DNA of 64,000 bases from Undaria pinnatifida (taxonomy: Eukaryota > Sar > Phaeophyceae > Laminariales > Alariaceae): positions 6,378,318 to 6,442,317 of the forward strand of contig JABAKD010000006.1 in the NCBI GenBank assembly GCA_012845835.1. Reading direction: 5' to 3'. The translations under genes were made by a program, and so were the position numbers. Positions 7,690 through 18,398 of the stretch are shown piece after piece. Numbering within the stretch: position 1 is the first letter of the stretch; the number at the start of each line of letters is the position of its first letter. The notes beneath the pieces are model-generated. The model saw only the letters and a list, made by a program, of their open reading frames with translations, was not told where the DNA came from and searched no databases.

Positions 7690-10620
7690 AATATAGCTGC
7701 ATACAACAGCATCCAAGTCGAAATCGAAAGCACTTCTGAATGACGCAGCCACGTCGACGAAGGCGGTATCAACCGCGATCAGCAAAGCAAAACATATCTG
7801 GCGCAGCTGTATATCAACCGTGATCTGCAAAGTCAAAGCATATCTGAGCTGTATATAAACAGCAATCAAAATCTAAAGCGAAAACGCTTTTGGACGACAT
7901 AGCCGCGCCGACCAGTGCGGTATGTAAATCGCTATCAGCAAAGCAAGAGCATAACCGGCGCAGCTGTCCGTCATGAGCGCGGCATAGCTGTATATCAACA
8001 GCCATCAAAAACCAAAGCAAACGCACGTCTGGACGACACAGTCGTGTCGACCTGGGCGGTATATCAACCTCGAGAGCTGCATATAAATAGCAATCAAAAA
8101 CAAAATCGAAAGCATTTCTGGTCGACACAGCCGTGTCGACCTGGGCGGTGTATCAACCGCGATCAGCAAAGCAAAAGCATCTCTGGTGCAACTGTATATC
8201 ACCCGCGTGGTGTAGCTGTATATCAACAGCAATCCAAATTAAAGCGAAAGCACTTCTGGACGACACAGCCGTGTCGACCTGGGCGGTATATTAACCACGA
8301 AAGCTGTATGTCAACAGCGATCAGAAGACTGAAGTGAAAGCACTTCTCGTCGACACAGCCGTGTCGACCTGGGCGGTGTATCAACCGCAATCAGCAAAGC
8401 AAAGACATCTCTGGCGCAGCTGTATTTCGCCAGCGCGGTGTAGCTGTATATCAACAGCCATCAAAATCGAAATCGAAAGCACTTCTGGACGACACAGCCA
8501 TGTCGACCAGGGCGGTATCAACCGCGATCAACGAAGCAAAACATATCTGGCGCAGCTGTATATGAACCACGAGCAGCAAAGCGAAAGCATATCTGCGCTG
8601 TATATCAACAGCAATCGAACATTATGGCGAAAGCACCTCTGGACGACACAGCGTGTCGACCAGTGCGGTATATCAACCGCTATCAGCATATCCGGTGAAG
8701 CTGTATATCACCAGCGCGGTATAGCTGTATATCAACAGCCATCAGAAATAAAAGCGAAAGCATTTCTGGACCACGCAGCCGTGTCGACCAGGGCGGTATA
8801 TCAATCGCGAAAGCTGTATATTAACAGCAATCAAAAACGAAAGCGAAAGCACTTTTGGTGGACATAGCCGCGTCGACCTGGGCGGTGTCTCAACCGCGAA
8901 CAGCAAAGAAAAAGCATATCTGGCGCAGCTGTATACACCAGCGCGGTATAGCTGTATATCAAGAACAATAAATACAAATAAATAAAGCGAACGCACTTCT
9001 GGACGACACAGTCGTGTCGACCAGGGCGGTATATCAACCGCGAGAGCTGCATATCAACAGCAATCAAAACTGAAGCGAAAGCACTTCTGGTCGACACAGC
9101 CGTGTCGACCTGGGCGGTGTATCAACCACGATCAGCAAAGCGAAATCATCTCTGGCGCAGCTGTATATCACCAGCGCGGTACAGCTGTATATCAGCAGCA
9201 ATAAATAAACCTAAAGCGAAAGCATCTCTGGACGACACAGCCGTGTCGACCTGGGCGGTGTATCAATGGCGAGAGCTGTATTATCAACCGCAATCAAAAC
9301 CGAAGCGAAAGCACTTTTGGTCGACACAACCGTGTCGACCTGGGCGGTGTATCAACGGCGATCACCAAAGCAAAAGCATCTCTGGCGCAGCTGCATATCA
9401 CCAGCGCGGTATAGCTGTATATCAACAGCAATCAAAACTAAAGCGAAAGGGCTTCTGGACGACACAGCCGTGTCGACCTTGGCGGTGTATCAACCGCGAT
9501 CAGCTAAGCAAAAGCATCTCTGGCGCAGCTGCATATCACCAGCGCGGTATAGCTGTATATCAACAGCAATAAAACTAAAGCGAAAGGGCTTCTGGACGAC
9601 ACAGCCGTGTCGACCTGGGCGGTGTATCAACCGCTATCAGCAAAGCAAAAGCGTCTCTGGTGCAGCTGTATATCACCAGCGCGGTGTATCTGTATATCAA
9701 CAGCCATCAAAATCGAAAGCGAGAGCACTTCTGGACGACACAGCCATGTCGACCAGGGCGGTATCAACTGCGATCAGCAGAGCAAAACCATATCTGGCGC
9801 AAGTGTATATCACCAGCGCGGTATATCAACCACGATCAGCAAAGCGAAAGCATATCTGAGCTGTATATCAACAGCAATCGAAAATAATGGCGAAAGCATT
9901 TCTGAACGACACAGCCGTGTCGACCTGGGCGGTATATCAACCGCTATCAGCAAAGCAAGAGCATATTCGGCGCACCAGTATATCACCAGCGCGGTATAGC
10001 TGTATATCAACAGCCATCAGAAATAAATGCGAAAGCATTCCCGGACCAAACAGCCGTGTCGACCAGGGCGGTATATCAACCGCGAAAGCTGTACATCAAC
10101 AGCAATTAAGAACGAAAGCGAAAGCACTTCTGGTCGACAAAGCCATGTCGCCCTGGGCGGTGCCTCAACCGCGAACAGCAAAGCAAAATCATCTCTGGCG
10201 CAGCTGTATATCACCAGCGCGGTATAGCTAGCAATAAATACAAATAAATAAAACGAAAGCGCTTCTGGACGACACCGCCGTGTCGACCAGGGCGGTGTAT
10301 CAACCGCGCGAGCTGTATATCAACAGCAATCAAAACTGAAGCGAAAGCACTTCTGGTCGACACAGCCGTGTCGACCTGGGCGGTGTATCAGCCACAATCA
10401 GCAAAGCGAAATCATCTTTGGCGCAGCTGTATATCACCAGCGCGGTATAGCTGTATATCAACAGCATAAAATAAAAATAAATAAAGCGAAAGCACTTCTG
10501 GACGACACAGCCGTGTCGACCTGGGCGGTGTATCAACCGCGATCAGCAAAGCAAAAGCATCTCTGGCGCAGCTGTATATCACCAGCGCACTCTATCAACC
10601 GCGATCAAAGCTTAATCATG
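7690..10620 (+). repeat. Homogeneous satellite core with higher-order repeat
   Basis: Spacing between successive GTGTCGAC sites alternates: about 90 (8044-8134), 137 (to 8271), 91 (to 8362), 138 (to 8500), and later 90, 142, 91, 139, 88, 138. The short unit is the long one minus a ~51-bp middle segment (TCAGCAAAG..ATATCACCAGCGCGG). Blocks of units recur as a group. The variant ATAAATACAAATAAATAAA is at 8967 and again at 10233. GCAATCGAA..ATGGCGAAAGC is at 8611 and 9874. CATGTCGACCAGGGCGGTATCAAC is at 8499 and 9745. These give a higher-order period of 1.25-1.27 kb, with a truncated earlier copy from about 7690. Each unit holds a hairpin (see 8120-8141). Confidence 0.93.
8120..8141. other. Representative satellite hairpin around a SalI-type site
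   Basis: GGTCGACAC (8120-8128) and GTGTCGACC (8133-8141) are exact reverse complements separated by AGCC. Full or slightly degraded versions occur in most units (for example near 8350, 9090, 9320 and 10355); units starting GGACGACAC keep a shorter stem. A second small stem, GCTGT..ACAGC, lies in the GCTGTATATCAACAGC part of every long unit. Confidence 0.85.
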
Positions 10621-11010
10621 TCTGACGCACACTCTATCAACCGCGATCAAAGCGAAATCATGTCTGACGCAGCGGTATCTACACTGACCAAGCTATAGCA
10701 TGTCTGGCGCAGCGGTGTCGACCAGGGTGGTGTATCAGCAAAGCAACAGCATATCCGGCGCAGCTGTATATCACCAGCACGGTCTATCAACCGCGATCAG
10801 CAAACGGAGGGCTTTTCTGGCGCAGCTGTATATCAACAGCAATCAGCACAGCAAACCCTTCTCAGGCACCGCCCCGCAGACATATGTAACATCGCCAGCA
10901 CGTCCGTATATCAACAATGGGCAGCAGAGCCGAAAGCACGCCTGGACCACACAGCCGCGTCGATCAGATCGGTAAATCATCCGCGATTAGCAAAGCGTAT
11001 GTCAGCAGCT
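10621..11010 (+). repeat. Right end of the satellite array
   Basis: The regular units give way to two tandem ~41-bp units (ACTCTATCAACCGCGATCAAAGC at about 10590 and 10631) and then to rearranged satellite words ending near 10995 (CCGCGATTAGCAAAGCGTATG). A last isolated satellite-like piece lies at 11185-11215. Confidence 0.8.
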
Positions 11011-11068
11011 ACTAGCGAGCAGATCATGTAAAATAAAATGAAGTCGGCAATACGTCACACTGCTGTAT

Positions 11069-11178
11069 AGCCGTGCTTCGTACTTTAGGAAGGGTAAGGC
11101 GTGGTCTAATCAGATAAGTACAAGTATCGAGGTTGTACAAGTACCGAGGTTGGTACTGCGAATCGTTTCCAAAACAAG
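11069..11178 (+). repeat. About 110-bp repeat, copy 1
   Basis: Runs from GCCGTGCTTCGTACTT to TTTCCAAAACAAG and is repeated, in a shorter 94-bp form, at 11456-11549. Shared words are GTAAGGCGTGGTCT and GTACCGAGGTTGGTACTGC. Copy 1 has an internal duplication of the GTAC..CGAGGTTG word. Confidence 0.85.
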
Positions 11179-11455
11179 AGCGATATATCAACCGCGATCA
11201 GCAAAGCGTACATCAGCAGCTAGCCACCAGCAAAGTAACAGGGCGTGGTCAGTCATAAGCCACAACCTACATCAGGAGTTACCACGCAGAATCCCCGAGT
11301 ATTGTTCCATATCATACACGAAATACCAGCAATGTCATGCACGAAACGCCCTCAGTAGCACGGAGCCTGGTACTACTCATCAGGCATGGGGTGTGGCTGG
11401 ATATAGCGGATCATACAAAATAGGCAAAAAAATATCTGGACACCACATCCTGTAC

Positions 11456-11549
11456 AGCCGTGCTTGGTACTTGGCTGAAGTGTAAGGCGTGGTCTCTTCG
11501 GATACATACAAGTACCGAGGTTGGTACTGCTGATTGTTTCCAAAACAAG
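11456..11549 (+). repeat. About 110-bp repeat, copy 2
   Basis: Second copy of the 11069-11178 block, 387 bp downstream in direct orientation. It lacks the internally duplicated CGAGGTTG word of copy 1. Confidence 0.85.
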
Positions 11550-12800
11550 GAAATAAAACAACATACCTGATAAATGGAAGGTACCAGATATATGTGGAAC
11601 TAAATATGTCTACATCAAACCGTGCATCCCAGCAGCCTCTGGTACGTCGTATCCTGGTGCCTAAACTCGTAGCTAGGGCCGTGTATCCTGGTGCAATACT
11701 CGTAGGGCACAGGACAGGGTAGCATGCAACCCACGCCCCCCAGACAACGCTTTTCGCCTGGCGGCCTGGCTATAGTATACTAAGTAGGTCCCGCAGCCTA
11801 CGGACTATCCTGATGAAAACAATGCTTCTGAGGGGCGGTGTCTTATTCCTTGTATTATTGGATCTCAAATCATGGAAACATGTCTGATCCGGGTTGACTT
11901 GCTCTACGATCTTGTTATGGAAGGGCCCACCACCATGTACAGCAGTACCGGTACGTTCGTTGTGCGCTGGGCATTCTAGGGTATACCTGGTATAGAGAAG
12001 GTCAAAACACCCGATATCCCTGGCTGCTGTTGTGAGCACGCACTACGGGGCAGTTGTTCGTACGTTGTAGTGTAATATCGCGCCCGACCAACCCCCATGC
12101 CGACTACTTGCCCGAAGGCCTCTTTTCTGTTCGTGAAACTACATATTTATGAATAGATAGAAGAAGCAGTGCCATCATCAGCACTCGAAGAGCGACGCAA
12201 CAGAAACAGTCGCTCGACACAGCAGAGGCCACGGGAAACGACTGCTATTCATTGGTGGTGTGCTCAATCTGCTGGTGGAAATCCTGCTGTATACCTGGTA
12301 TATGCATACGGTAGTACTGGTGTATGTACGAGGTGCGTGCGAAAACGTCAGCTACATGTTAGTTGTAGCTCGAAGGATAATAAGTGGTTTGTATACTTCT
12401 TCTCCCCGCTGTCCATCTGGTCGCATCCACCCATGTCAGCTTTCTCCCATATTTCAGTGCGATCATAACGCCATAAGATCTCTACGAGTGAGTTTTACTG
12501 CGTAAACGGAGGCAAGCAAACCTGCGAGCCCCGCCTGGGTACTCATGTCACCGTACACGCCAGTTCACGCCACGGAGTTTAGCCCCCGAGATAAGTCCCA
12601 TACACGCGGCTCCCCAAGTTGCTTGGGTCTTGTGCTCCTTCCTGCTCCGAAGAAAGCTGTCGTATTGGTGCAGGTTCGTATTTGGAATAATTGTGCAAAA
12701 CGGGGAGTCCGCGAAGTCCACTCCACGGCTAGAGTGGCGGCAGTCAGTCCCAACGACAGAGCCGCCTGGGACGACGCGGACGACAATCTCCTCGTATCCT
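11550..12800. other. No gene recognised
   Basis: Unique-looking sequence with only short frames (up to 99 codons, 12169-12468) in overlapping phases. No motif, repeat copy or RNA signature. The 144-codon frame starting at 12545 runs into the 12801-12960 repeat and so is not a credible gene. Confidence 0.5.
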
Positions 12801-12960
12801 CAGTATTTCTCCTTCAACGTATGTTCTCTGGCTTTGGGTTCGTGGGAAACATGCACAATGATCGATGTGGCCTAGATTCTCCAAGTAATTCACCGGTTCC
12901 AAATCATGGAGCCACCTCCGTACCATCGATGTCTCATTTTCTGGAAACCCGATTTTACTG
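12801..12960 (+). repeat. 160-bp repeat, second copy
   Basis: Near-identical to 1187-1346. It joins family B sequence at 12961 exactly after GATTTTACTG, the same word at which the first copy switches to another repeat. Confidence 0.9.
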
Positions 12961-13130
12961 TGCCGATGTGGGGCTCTGAGGTCGCCCATTCTAACACAGA
13001 GACATATATTACAAAAACAGCAAGCAAGGTTATGTGGTGATATGCAATTTCACCACCATTGAACACGTGTGGGAGAAGTGCAAATCGTCAGTGTTTTAAT
13101 GTGCCCGCGCTAAATTGCGTTTGTTACGGT
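12961..13130 (+). repeat. Family B fragment
   Basis: TGCCGATGTGGGGCTCTGAGG to CCCGCGCTAAATTGCG matches 40848-41015 closely: AACACAGAGA, AAAAACAGCAAGC, TCACCACCATTGAACACG and AAGTGCAAATCGTCAG are all present in order. Confidence 0.9.
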
Positions 13131-13663
13131 TCAGTGACAGTTTCAAGAGTTACTATGACAGGCGTTTTTGTTATAGTAGGGGACGCGCTATTTATGTCCC
13201 CTCCCTTAGTCGGGTGTGGCTGCCCCACCCTGCCTATTCCAATTATAATTCTACAATTCCTCAAGTCCTTGGGTTCACGTTCATAAACCTTCGGATCAGC
13301 AATCAAGCTACTATTTCCACGCTACCTTCTCGGGAGACTTCCCATCTTGAGCACTGGCACAAGGGACTTGCTCTCTCTTTCTCCGAGGAACGCCCAAGCG
13401 CCTTCTGAACTCGGTCGTATCGGACCTACGGAGGTCAGTCATTATGAATACCTGATGCGGGCTACCTATTCAGCCTGTGTGTGGACCTTGCGATGCTAGT
13501 AGGCTAGATACCTTCGTCTTCTTCGCCATGAATATACTCGCATGTCCACCCTGATCCCAGACTGACTCCGCCAATCAGGCAACCGATTCGTAACACGTTA
13601 CTTCGTTATACTTCGTATGTATTACATATAGTCGTATGTATATATACGTACGGTGGTAGATAA
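13131..13663. other. No gene recognised
   Basis: Unique sequence up to the start of the segmental duplication. Small frames only (97 codons or fewer). The last ~60 bp are an alternating TATGTATATA-type stretch that ends where similarity to 48250 begins. Confidence 0.5.
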
Positions 13664-14844
13664 GTGCAACATATGCTGGCCGGCACGGTGACAGAACGTA
13701 CGGGGTCACACTGCTCACGATAGAGTTACACAGTATGTATGCTGTACTTCGCGTGCGAAAATACACACCATGTCGGAGGAATGTGCAACATAGGTCTCTC
13801 AACAACCAGTAGCGTGCAAAGCCCAAGCACATGTCTATGGAAACACTTCGACGAAATACTCATGACGCTCTCTCTCGCTCTCGTGGTCCGTGCGACCCCC
13901 AGGTGTTGTTGCAAAACAATCGACATGAGTACTCATCGCAGGGTGTGTGCTACCTTGTGCGTGCTGTGCCTACAGGGGGGCGCATTCATAGAAACAATCC
14001 GGGTAAAATTAGGTTTTCGAATACCAGAAGGCTTGCACGAACAGACGTTTTTTTTTTTTCAAATAAAACCGCCCTGTTTATCGGCTGGGTAAACGGGTTC
14101 ACCGAACACCGAATAAAACGGAAAGCTGGCAGAACCGGACAGATTCTTGGTCGACCTTTTATCATGTCAACACCATTATCGGTGCTACACTGTACGTAGG
14201 CGGTTCACGTAATTTACCATCCGATCTTGACAGGTGTTGTTCGGAAATCGGCGTAAATAAGGCGCGCAGCGCTGGGCCTCTTTTTCTTGGTTTTCCAATG
14301 GGGAAAAGTCTCTTTATATTATATCGGATCGCATACGAGGGCAGGGTGCCTCGAAGTGCTTCCCTGTCTGTGCGTATGTGTAAGTCAACATTTACTTCGG
14401 CCGCGGTTGTCCACCGCACGCGACGTACGAGGCACCAAGGCCAGTCCGGAGGGGTCACGTGCACCCACGAATGACGACAGGCAAACGAGAGCTGGTTTCG
14501 CTGTAAGTCGTTGAGAGTTCGTCGAGAGCAGGTGCGGCAACGTGTGTTTTCACCGGCATCCAAACTGGGTTCCAATACATATTTTCAATTGTTTCAAAAC
14601 GTTGTGATAAAGCGTTTTTTTCATCATTGAATTATTTTTGAAAACTGAATTTTACCGAGCGAAGCTAATGTGTCTGTCTGTCTGCCCAGATCACCATTTG
14701 GACTCGAGACCCTGAAACATTCTGCATATATATGGTCACCGATGGGGGGAACGAGAACCTCTGCTGTAGACAACATGGTGGTATGGTGGCGCCTAGGGTA
14801 CGTACCTCCGATGTTGGATGTCGGAGATAGATGCATATTTTATT

Positions 14845-15540
14845 AATAAATTTCAAGGACGTCAGCCGTGAGTTCGACGAGTTTCAGGTCAATACCCATA
14901 TTGTTCGCCTTCCCGAACGAAACCGCAAAACAAACAAACTACCGCTGCACGTAGCTTTTCTCAACGAACGGACTGATCGAAGAGACGCACGCACCGCGTC
15001 ACCTACCCGGCCCTGGTCTCAAGGGGCTGCGGTTACTACTGCTTCTGTTGCTTCTTATTTCGCTGTTGCTGCTGATACTACGTATAATAATACAGCAGCA
15101 GTACTACGAACAACGAGTGTTTTCTATGCCTGAAAAACATACATGTATTGAACATAAAACAGCGTTCGTAGATTTTCGTTCGGGTTGGTTATTGTATATA
15201 ATTATTTCAAGAACGTCATCTGTGAAGTCGGCAAATTTAGGGTCAATACTTACCTTTGCAAGCTTAGTCTAGTATTTTATAAAAATAATTTTAAGGACAT
15301 CAGCCGTGAGTCCGACGGATTTCGAGTCAATACTCATCTTGGCAAGCTGCCTTGTTGGTACTTGTAATGTACTCTGTGTGCGGGCGAGTTTTTCTTCATG
15401 GATGGGAGGGGTCCTAATCTTTTGGTTATTATACATATTATAAGCGTAAAAAATACACTCCATCTATCTGTGAGATCAAAGATTTGGTCGAAACCCATCT
15501 TTGCAAGCTGTGTGTAATACTCCGATGGCGCGTATTACGG
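14845..15540 (+). repeat. Degenerate ~90-bp motif, four copies (family C)
   Basis: The pattern TTTCAAGGACGTCAGCCGTG, AGTTCGACG, TTTC.GGTCAATAC, then CTTTGCAAGCT is seen at about 14848, 15200, 15288 and, more diverged, 15437. A fifth short match (CAGCTGTGAGATCGAAGATT) at 16060 belongs to the family A flank, which shares the same ancestral word. The copies are 50-80% alike and irregularly spaced. Confidence 0.6.
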
Positions 15541-16045
15541 GTTGTGTGTCCTCATTAAGGATATAGATCGGCGACTCCCCTTAGAACTATAGTGCAGCTA
15601 TCAGGGTCAACAGGGTGATGTTAGTCAGTCTGTGCGCGGAACTTATAAAATCCGTTTTTGAGGGGGACAAATCTGACAGCTGTGGAAATAAATGCATCAG
15701 TTTATCAAGTAAGTGCATCCTGTAAGTCGAATAACCGGTGAGGGGAGCGCGGAGGTTCTAAGGAGGTGGGGGCGGGGCATCTCAATCTGTGCGTGGAAAC
15801 TATAAACCTTTAGTCTATAGGAATACATCTGACGGGTTTGGAAAGAATGCACCAGTTTATCATGTATATCGTTGGTAAGTCGTACAACCAGTCAGTGAGG
15901 AGTTTGGGCGAATACTTTTTTTAACACCCTAAAGTCGCATAGATGCAGGCGTTTGCTATACGCGTGGTGCTAGGTCTAGGCGATGGTGCGGGTGGTGGGG
16001 AAGGAGGGGGCGTTGGGGGGGGGGGAGGTGAATGAAATCTTTTTT
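15540..16045 (+). repeat. Family A segment within the duplication
   Basis: Contains ATATAGATCGGCGACTCCCC, CAGTCTGTGCGCGGAA, GAGGGGGACAAATCTGACAG, ATCAGTTTATCA and two G-rich tracts (15766 and 16000-16025). The same order is found at 50160-50680, 39300-39660 and, reversed, at 47940-48130. Confidence 0.85.
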
Positions 16046-16497
16046 GAAATTTAAATCCACCCCAGCTGTGAGATCGAAGATTTTGTCGAACCTCATCATG
16101 TATGATTTGTTTTCTTTACTACTATCGTAATGGTTGGTGTTGTTTTTTTTACTTTTTTTGGTGGGGAATTTGAGCCAGATCTAACATCATATCAATTTTA
16201 CAAAATTATTACTGTAGTTTCCACTTACACTGCTCTATCATACGTGTGGTAGGTGGTTTACTATTAATACGTTTTTTCTCCGCTTCAATATCGGGAGGAG
16301 TACGAATACAACATCATATATATTTCGTAAATTTATTACTGTTGTTTCCAATTCACATCTATGTACCACACGACCAGGTATGCTGGTGTTATTTAGCCGC
16401 TGTTATTGAACTTGCTGCTCTGCCTCATCAGTGTTTTTTCTGTAGCCGCCCAGCATCGCAGGTTGGACTACTGCAGGTATTGAGGCCGCGCGCATCA

Positions 16498-16809
16498 TTA
16501 GTTACCAATTGATAGTAACCGACTAAAAACACCCGGTTTTCGGCCCGGTTTAGATCTTAATATGAACGCCACGTTATCCTTGTGTATATTATGTTTTCCT
16601 CCTCGAAGGTGCCTACCTCTGGTTGTGCCGAAGATAGCTAGTCGAAACGTGAAGCAAAATAGGAAAAGGGGCGTAGACGGTTCGTATTCCTCGTACCGCA
16701 GCTTGTTTGTTAGAAGATGATCAAAAAGCAAGTGAACCCCAACGAGCCCGAACCTCGCTACCGCCCACGAGCGTTGGGAGAAGCTTAAGCTAACTGCTGT
16801 CTGTAACAT
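16498..16809 (-). pseudogene. Open frame of 103 codons shared with copy 2 (probably not constrained)
   Basis: The frame is open over the same 103 codons in both duplicates (53226-53537). The product would be basic and moderately hydrophobic, with no domain I recognise. Of about 15 base differences between the copies, about 10 change an amino acid, including Val to Asp, Ser to Phe and Gly to Asp, which is what drift gives. I list it so that it is not mistaken for a conserved gene. Confidence 0.1.
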
Positions 16810-16861
16810 GCGATAAGTTTATGAGGTAGGTGCGACCATCAGTCCGTAGTAGACGAACTAA

Positions 16862-17215
16862 ATGCTCCACGAAAACACAACCGCACGCCTACATCAAACC
16901 CGAACCAAGTCAATCAAGCACGAACAGAACAAAATATGGGTTGCCCAGCAGGAATACATCGTGCCGCTCTATCCGATGCCGTGGCCGGTGGCGAGTGAGT
17001 TCAGCAGCGAATCTTTCGCTCGCCGTTGTACAACTATGGTACGCTGTACAGTCACACCATCTGAACAACTCTTCCTGGATCAAACTGCGCAGTGGCTGGC
17101 GCACAAGGTCTTAGGCGATATGCGCTGGTTTACAAGCCTGTTGATCGCCACTAAGTTAGCAGGTTCCCATAAAATTACACTGACACAACACCGGGCAGAT
17201 ACAGCATGTATGTAA
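16862..17215 (+). CDS. Open frame of 117 codons, second half shared with copy 2
   Basis: The last ~90 codons, with LYPMPWPVASEFSSESF near the start and IATKLAGSHKI near the end, are open and collinear in copy 2 (53685-53939). The composition is protein-like. However, about seven of eight differences in the shared 255 bp change an amino acid, so there is no sign of purifying selection. No domain recognised. It could be an exon of a dead gene. Confidence 0.12.
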   Translation: MLHENTTARLHQTRTKSIKHEQNKIWVAQQEYIVPLYPMPWPVASEFSSESFARRCTTMVRCTVTPSEQLFLDQTAQWLAHKVLGDMRWFTSLLIATKLAGSHKITLTQHRADTACM

Positions 17216-18164
17216 CATATCAAAGTCGCAGGAGCACGTAGCAAGGTGTACACTATTATCATAACCTCAACGTCAAGTTTTTCTGTCGATGGCGTAAGTA
17301 GGGTAGCCAGACGCCAGGGGTAGCTACACCTGCATCGATCTAGACGGCTACCCTAAGAGGGCGAGAAAACCTGACTGATTCACGTACGAAGGACGTAGCA
17401 TTTGAGCTCTCGGTATATCACACCAAAGTTTCACGTGTTTCTTCAACGTTATGAGGAACGACTCGACTGCGCCTATACGTCATCGTGGCTGGCATCGAAT
17501 GAGAGCGAGATGCTCTGGCCACATGCACGGTGCGAATAGGCACCTACAGCAGTGTGGGCTGCTGCTGTAGCTTTCCACCCGTTCGACCCTATGGTTAAGA
17601 AGGGCTGCTATATACTGTAGGAATGTATCTAGGGTACCAGGTACACTTTACCTAGAAGGCGTACGCCAACGAAATCAACAAGTGTTCAGAAACATCATAC
17701 CTGGTACAGGTTTGCAGTCCGAACCGCCTCGTACGAGAGTGCGGGTTATTCCATAATGAGTGTATAACAAGGAGAGGTCGACAGTACTTCTTGACAAAAT
17801 GTACTCCAATCGTGATACAGCAGTTGTTGTTCCTCCACGACAGTTGTACGTTCAAGCCGGGAATATAAGCACGACATGCGATGACCACCGATACTCCGCA
17901 CACCGCCCGTGTCTGTAACTACCTCGTATCTGCGGCAATCGACTTCATAACCACCACGTTTCGTGGGGACCGAGACGTATTCAACTGACGCGATAAAGAG
18001 AGACCACGCCTAGCTAACCATACGTACTTTCTAGCCGACGGTACGTGTCTATCGTCTCACCGTAGTATAGAGTGCAGTATCTTCTTGCAGTATTTCGAGG
18101 TAGACAAGGGCTGTAGCTAGTAGCTGTAAGCTAAGCAAGTTGGGTAGAAATCATTGTGTGATGG

Positions 18165-18398
18165 ATGGGCAAGGTCGCTAGGTTTTCGGGGCATGACTCT
18201 GATGATTCTGGTTGGCGGTTGCTCGTCAACGCGGCGAAACTCGGCAGGACGCATCCTGTTATTATGCCTTGGCTCTTCCAATTATTCTTGGCGAGTGCCG
18301 TCTCGTGCGGATTGGATAGCATCGTTTCACAATGTAACCGCATGTTTGCGAACGGACCAATCATGAGTGCACGAGGGTCTCGATCACCCCCGGTGTAA
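18165..18398 (+). CDS. 77-codon open frame, unusually conserved between the duplicates
   Basis: Frame with the stretches GWRLLVNAAKLG and PWLFQLFLASAVSCGLDS, ending at a TAA also present in copy 2 (54901-55134). Only four of 234 bases differ, and 157 bp (18255-18411) have no difference at all, against about 4% elsewhere in the duplication. The C-terminal layout (Leu-Ala..Ala-x-Ser..Asp-x-x-Val-Ser..Arg-Gly-Ser-Arg-x-Pro-Pro) faintly recalls the hAT transposase dimerisation region, but the key Glu-Arg pair is not there, so I do not assign it. The minus strand is also open here (18131-18364). Real exon, recent gene conversion or chance are all possible. Confidence 0.25.
   Translation: MGKVARFSGHDSDDSGWRLLVNAAKLGRTHPVIMPWLFQLFLASAVSCGLDSIVSQCNRMFANGPIMSARGSRSPPV

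Larger units (their letters stand above)
13664..16098 (+). repeat. Segmental duplication copy 1, left part
   Basis: From about GCAACATATGCTGGCCGGCAC this region is collinear with 48250-50740, with frequent small indels and substitutions. It includes the CTCTCTCTCGCTCTCGTGG stretch (13868), a poly-T (14048), several copies of a ~90-bp degenerate motif (14845-15540) and a family A segment (15540-16045). Longer frames such as 13831-14199 (+) and 14162-14575 (-) are broken by indels in copy 2, so I treat them as non-coding. Similarity to copy 2 is interrupted at 16098. Confidence 0.93.

Noticed and set aside
9266-9859. 197-codon frame with 46-residue repeats as a repeat-protein gene
   Set aside because: The frame shifts between neighbouring units through one-base indels, the opposite strand is equally open, and start and stop fall at arbitrary unit positions.
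5900-10800. CRISPR-like regular repeats
   Set aside because: Repeats are 87-138 bp with no unique spacers of constant length; units are adjacent and mutate throughout. This is a satellite in a eukaryotic context.
12545-12979. 144-codon plus-strand frame
   Set aside because: Its second half is the 160-bp repeat shared with 1187-1346 and its end is family B sequence.
16498-16809. Shared 103-codon frame as a conserved gene
   Set aside because: About two thirds of the differences between duplicates change amino acids, several drastically; consistent with no constraint.
18165-18398. hAT transposase dimerisation domain
   Set aside because: A few residues align, but the characteristic Glu-Arg pair and preceding Trp/Pro context are missing; kept only as a possibility to test.
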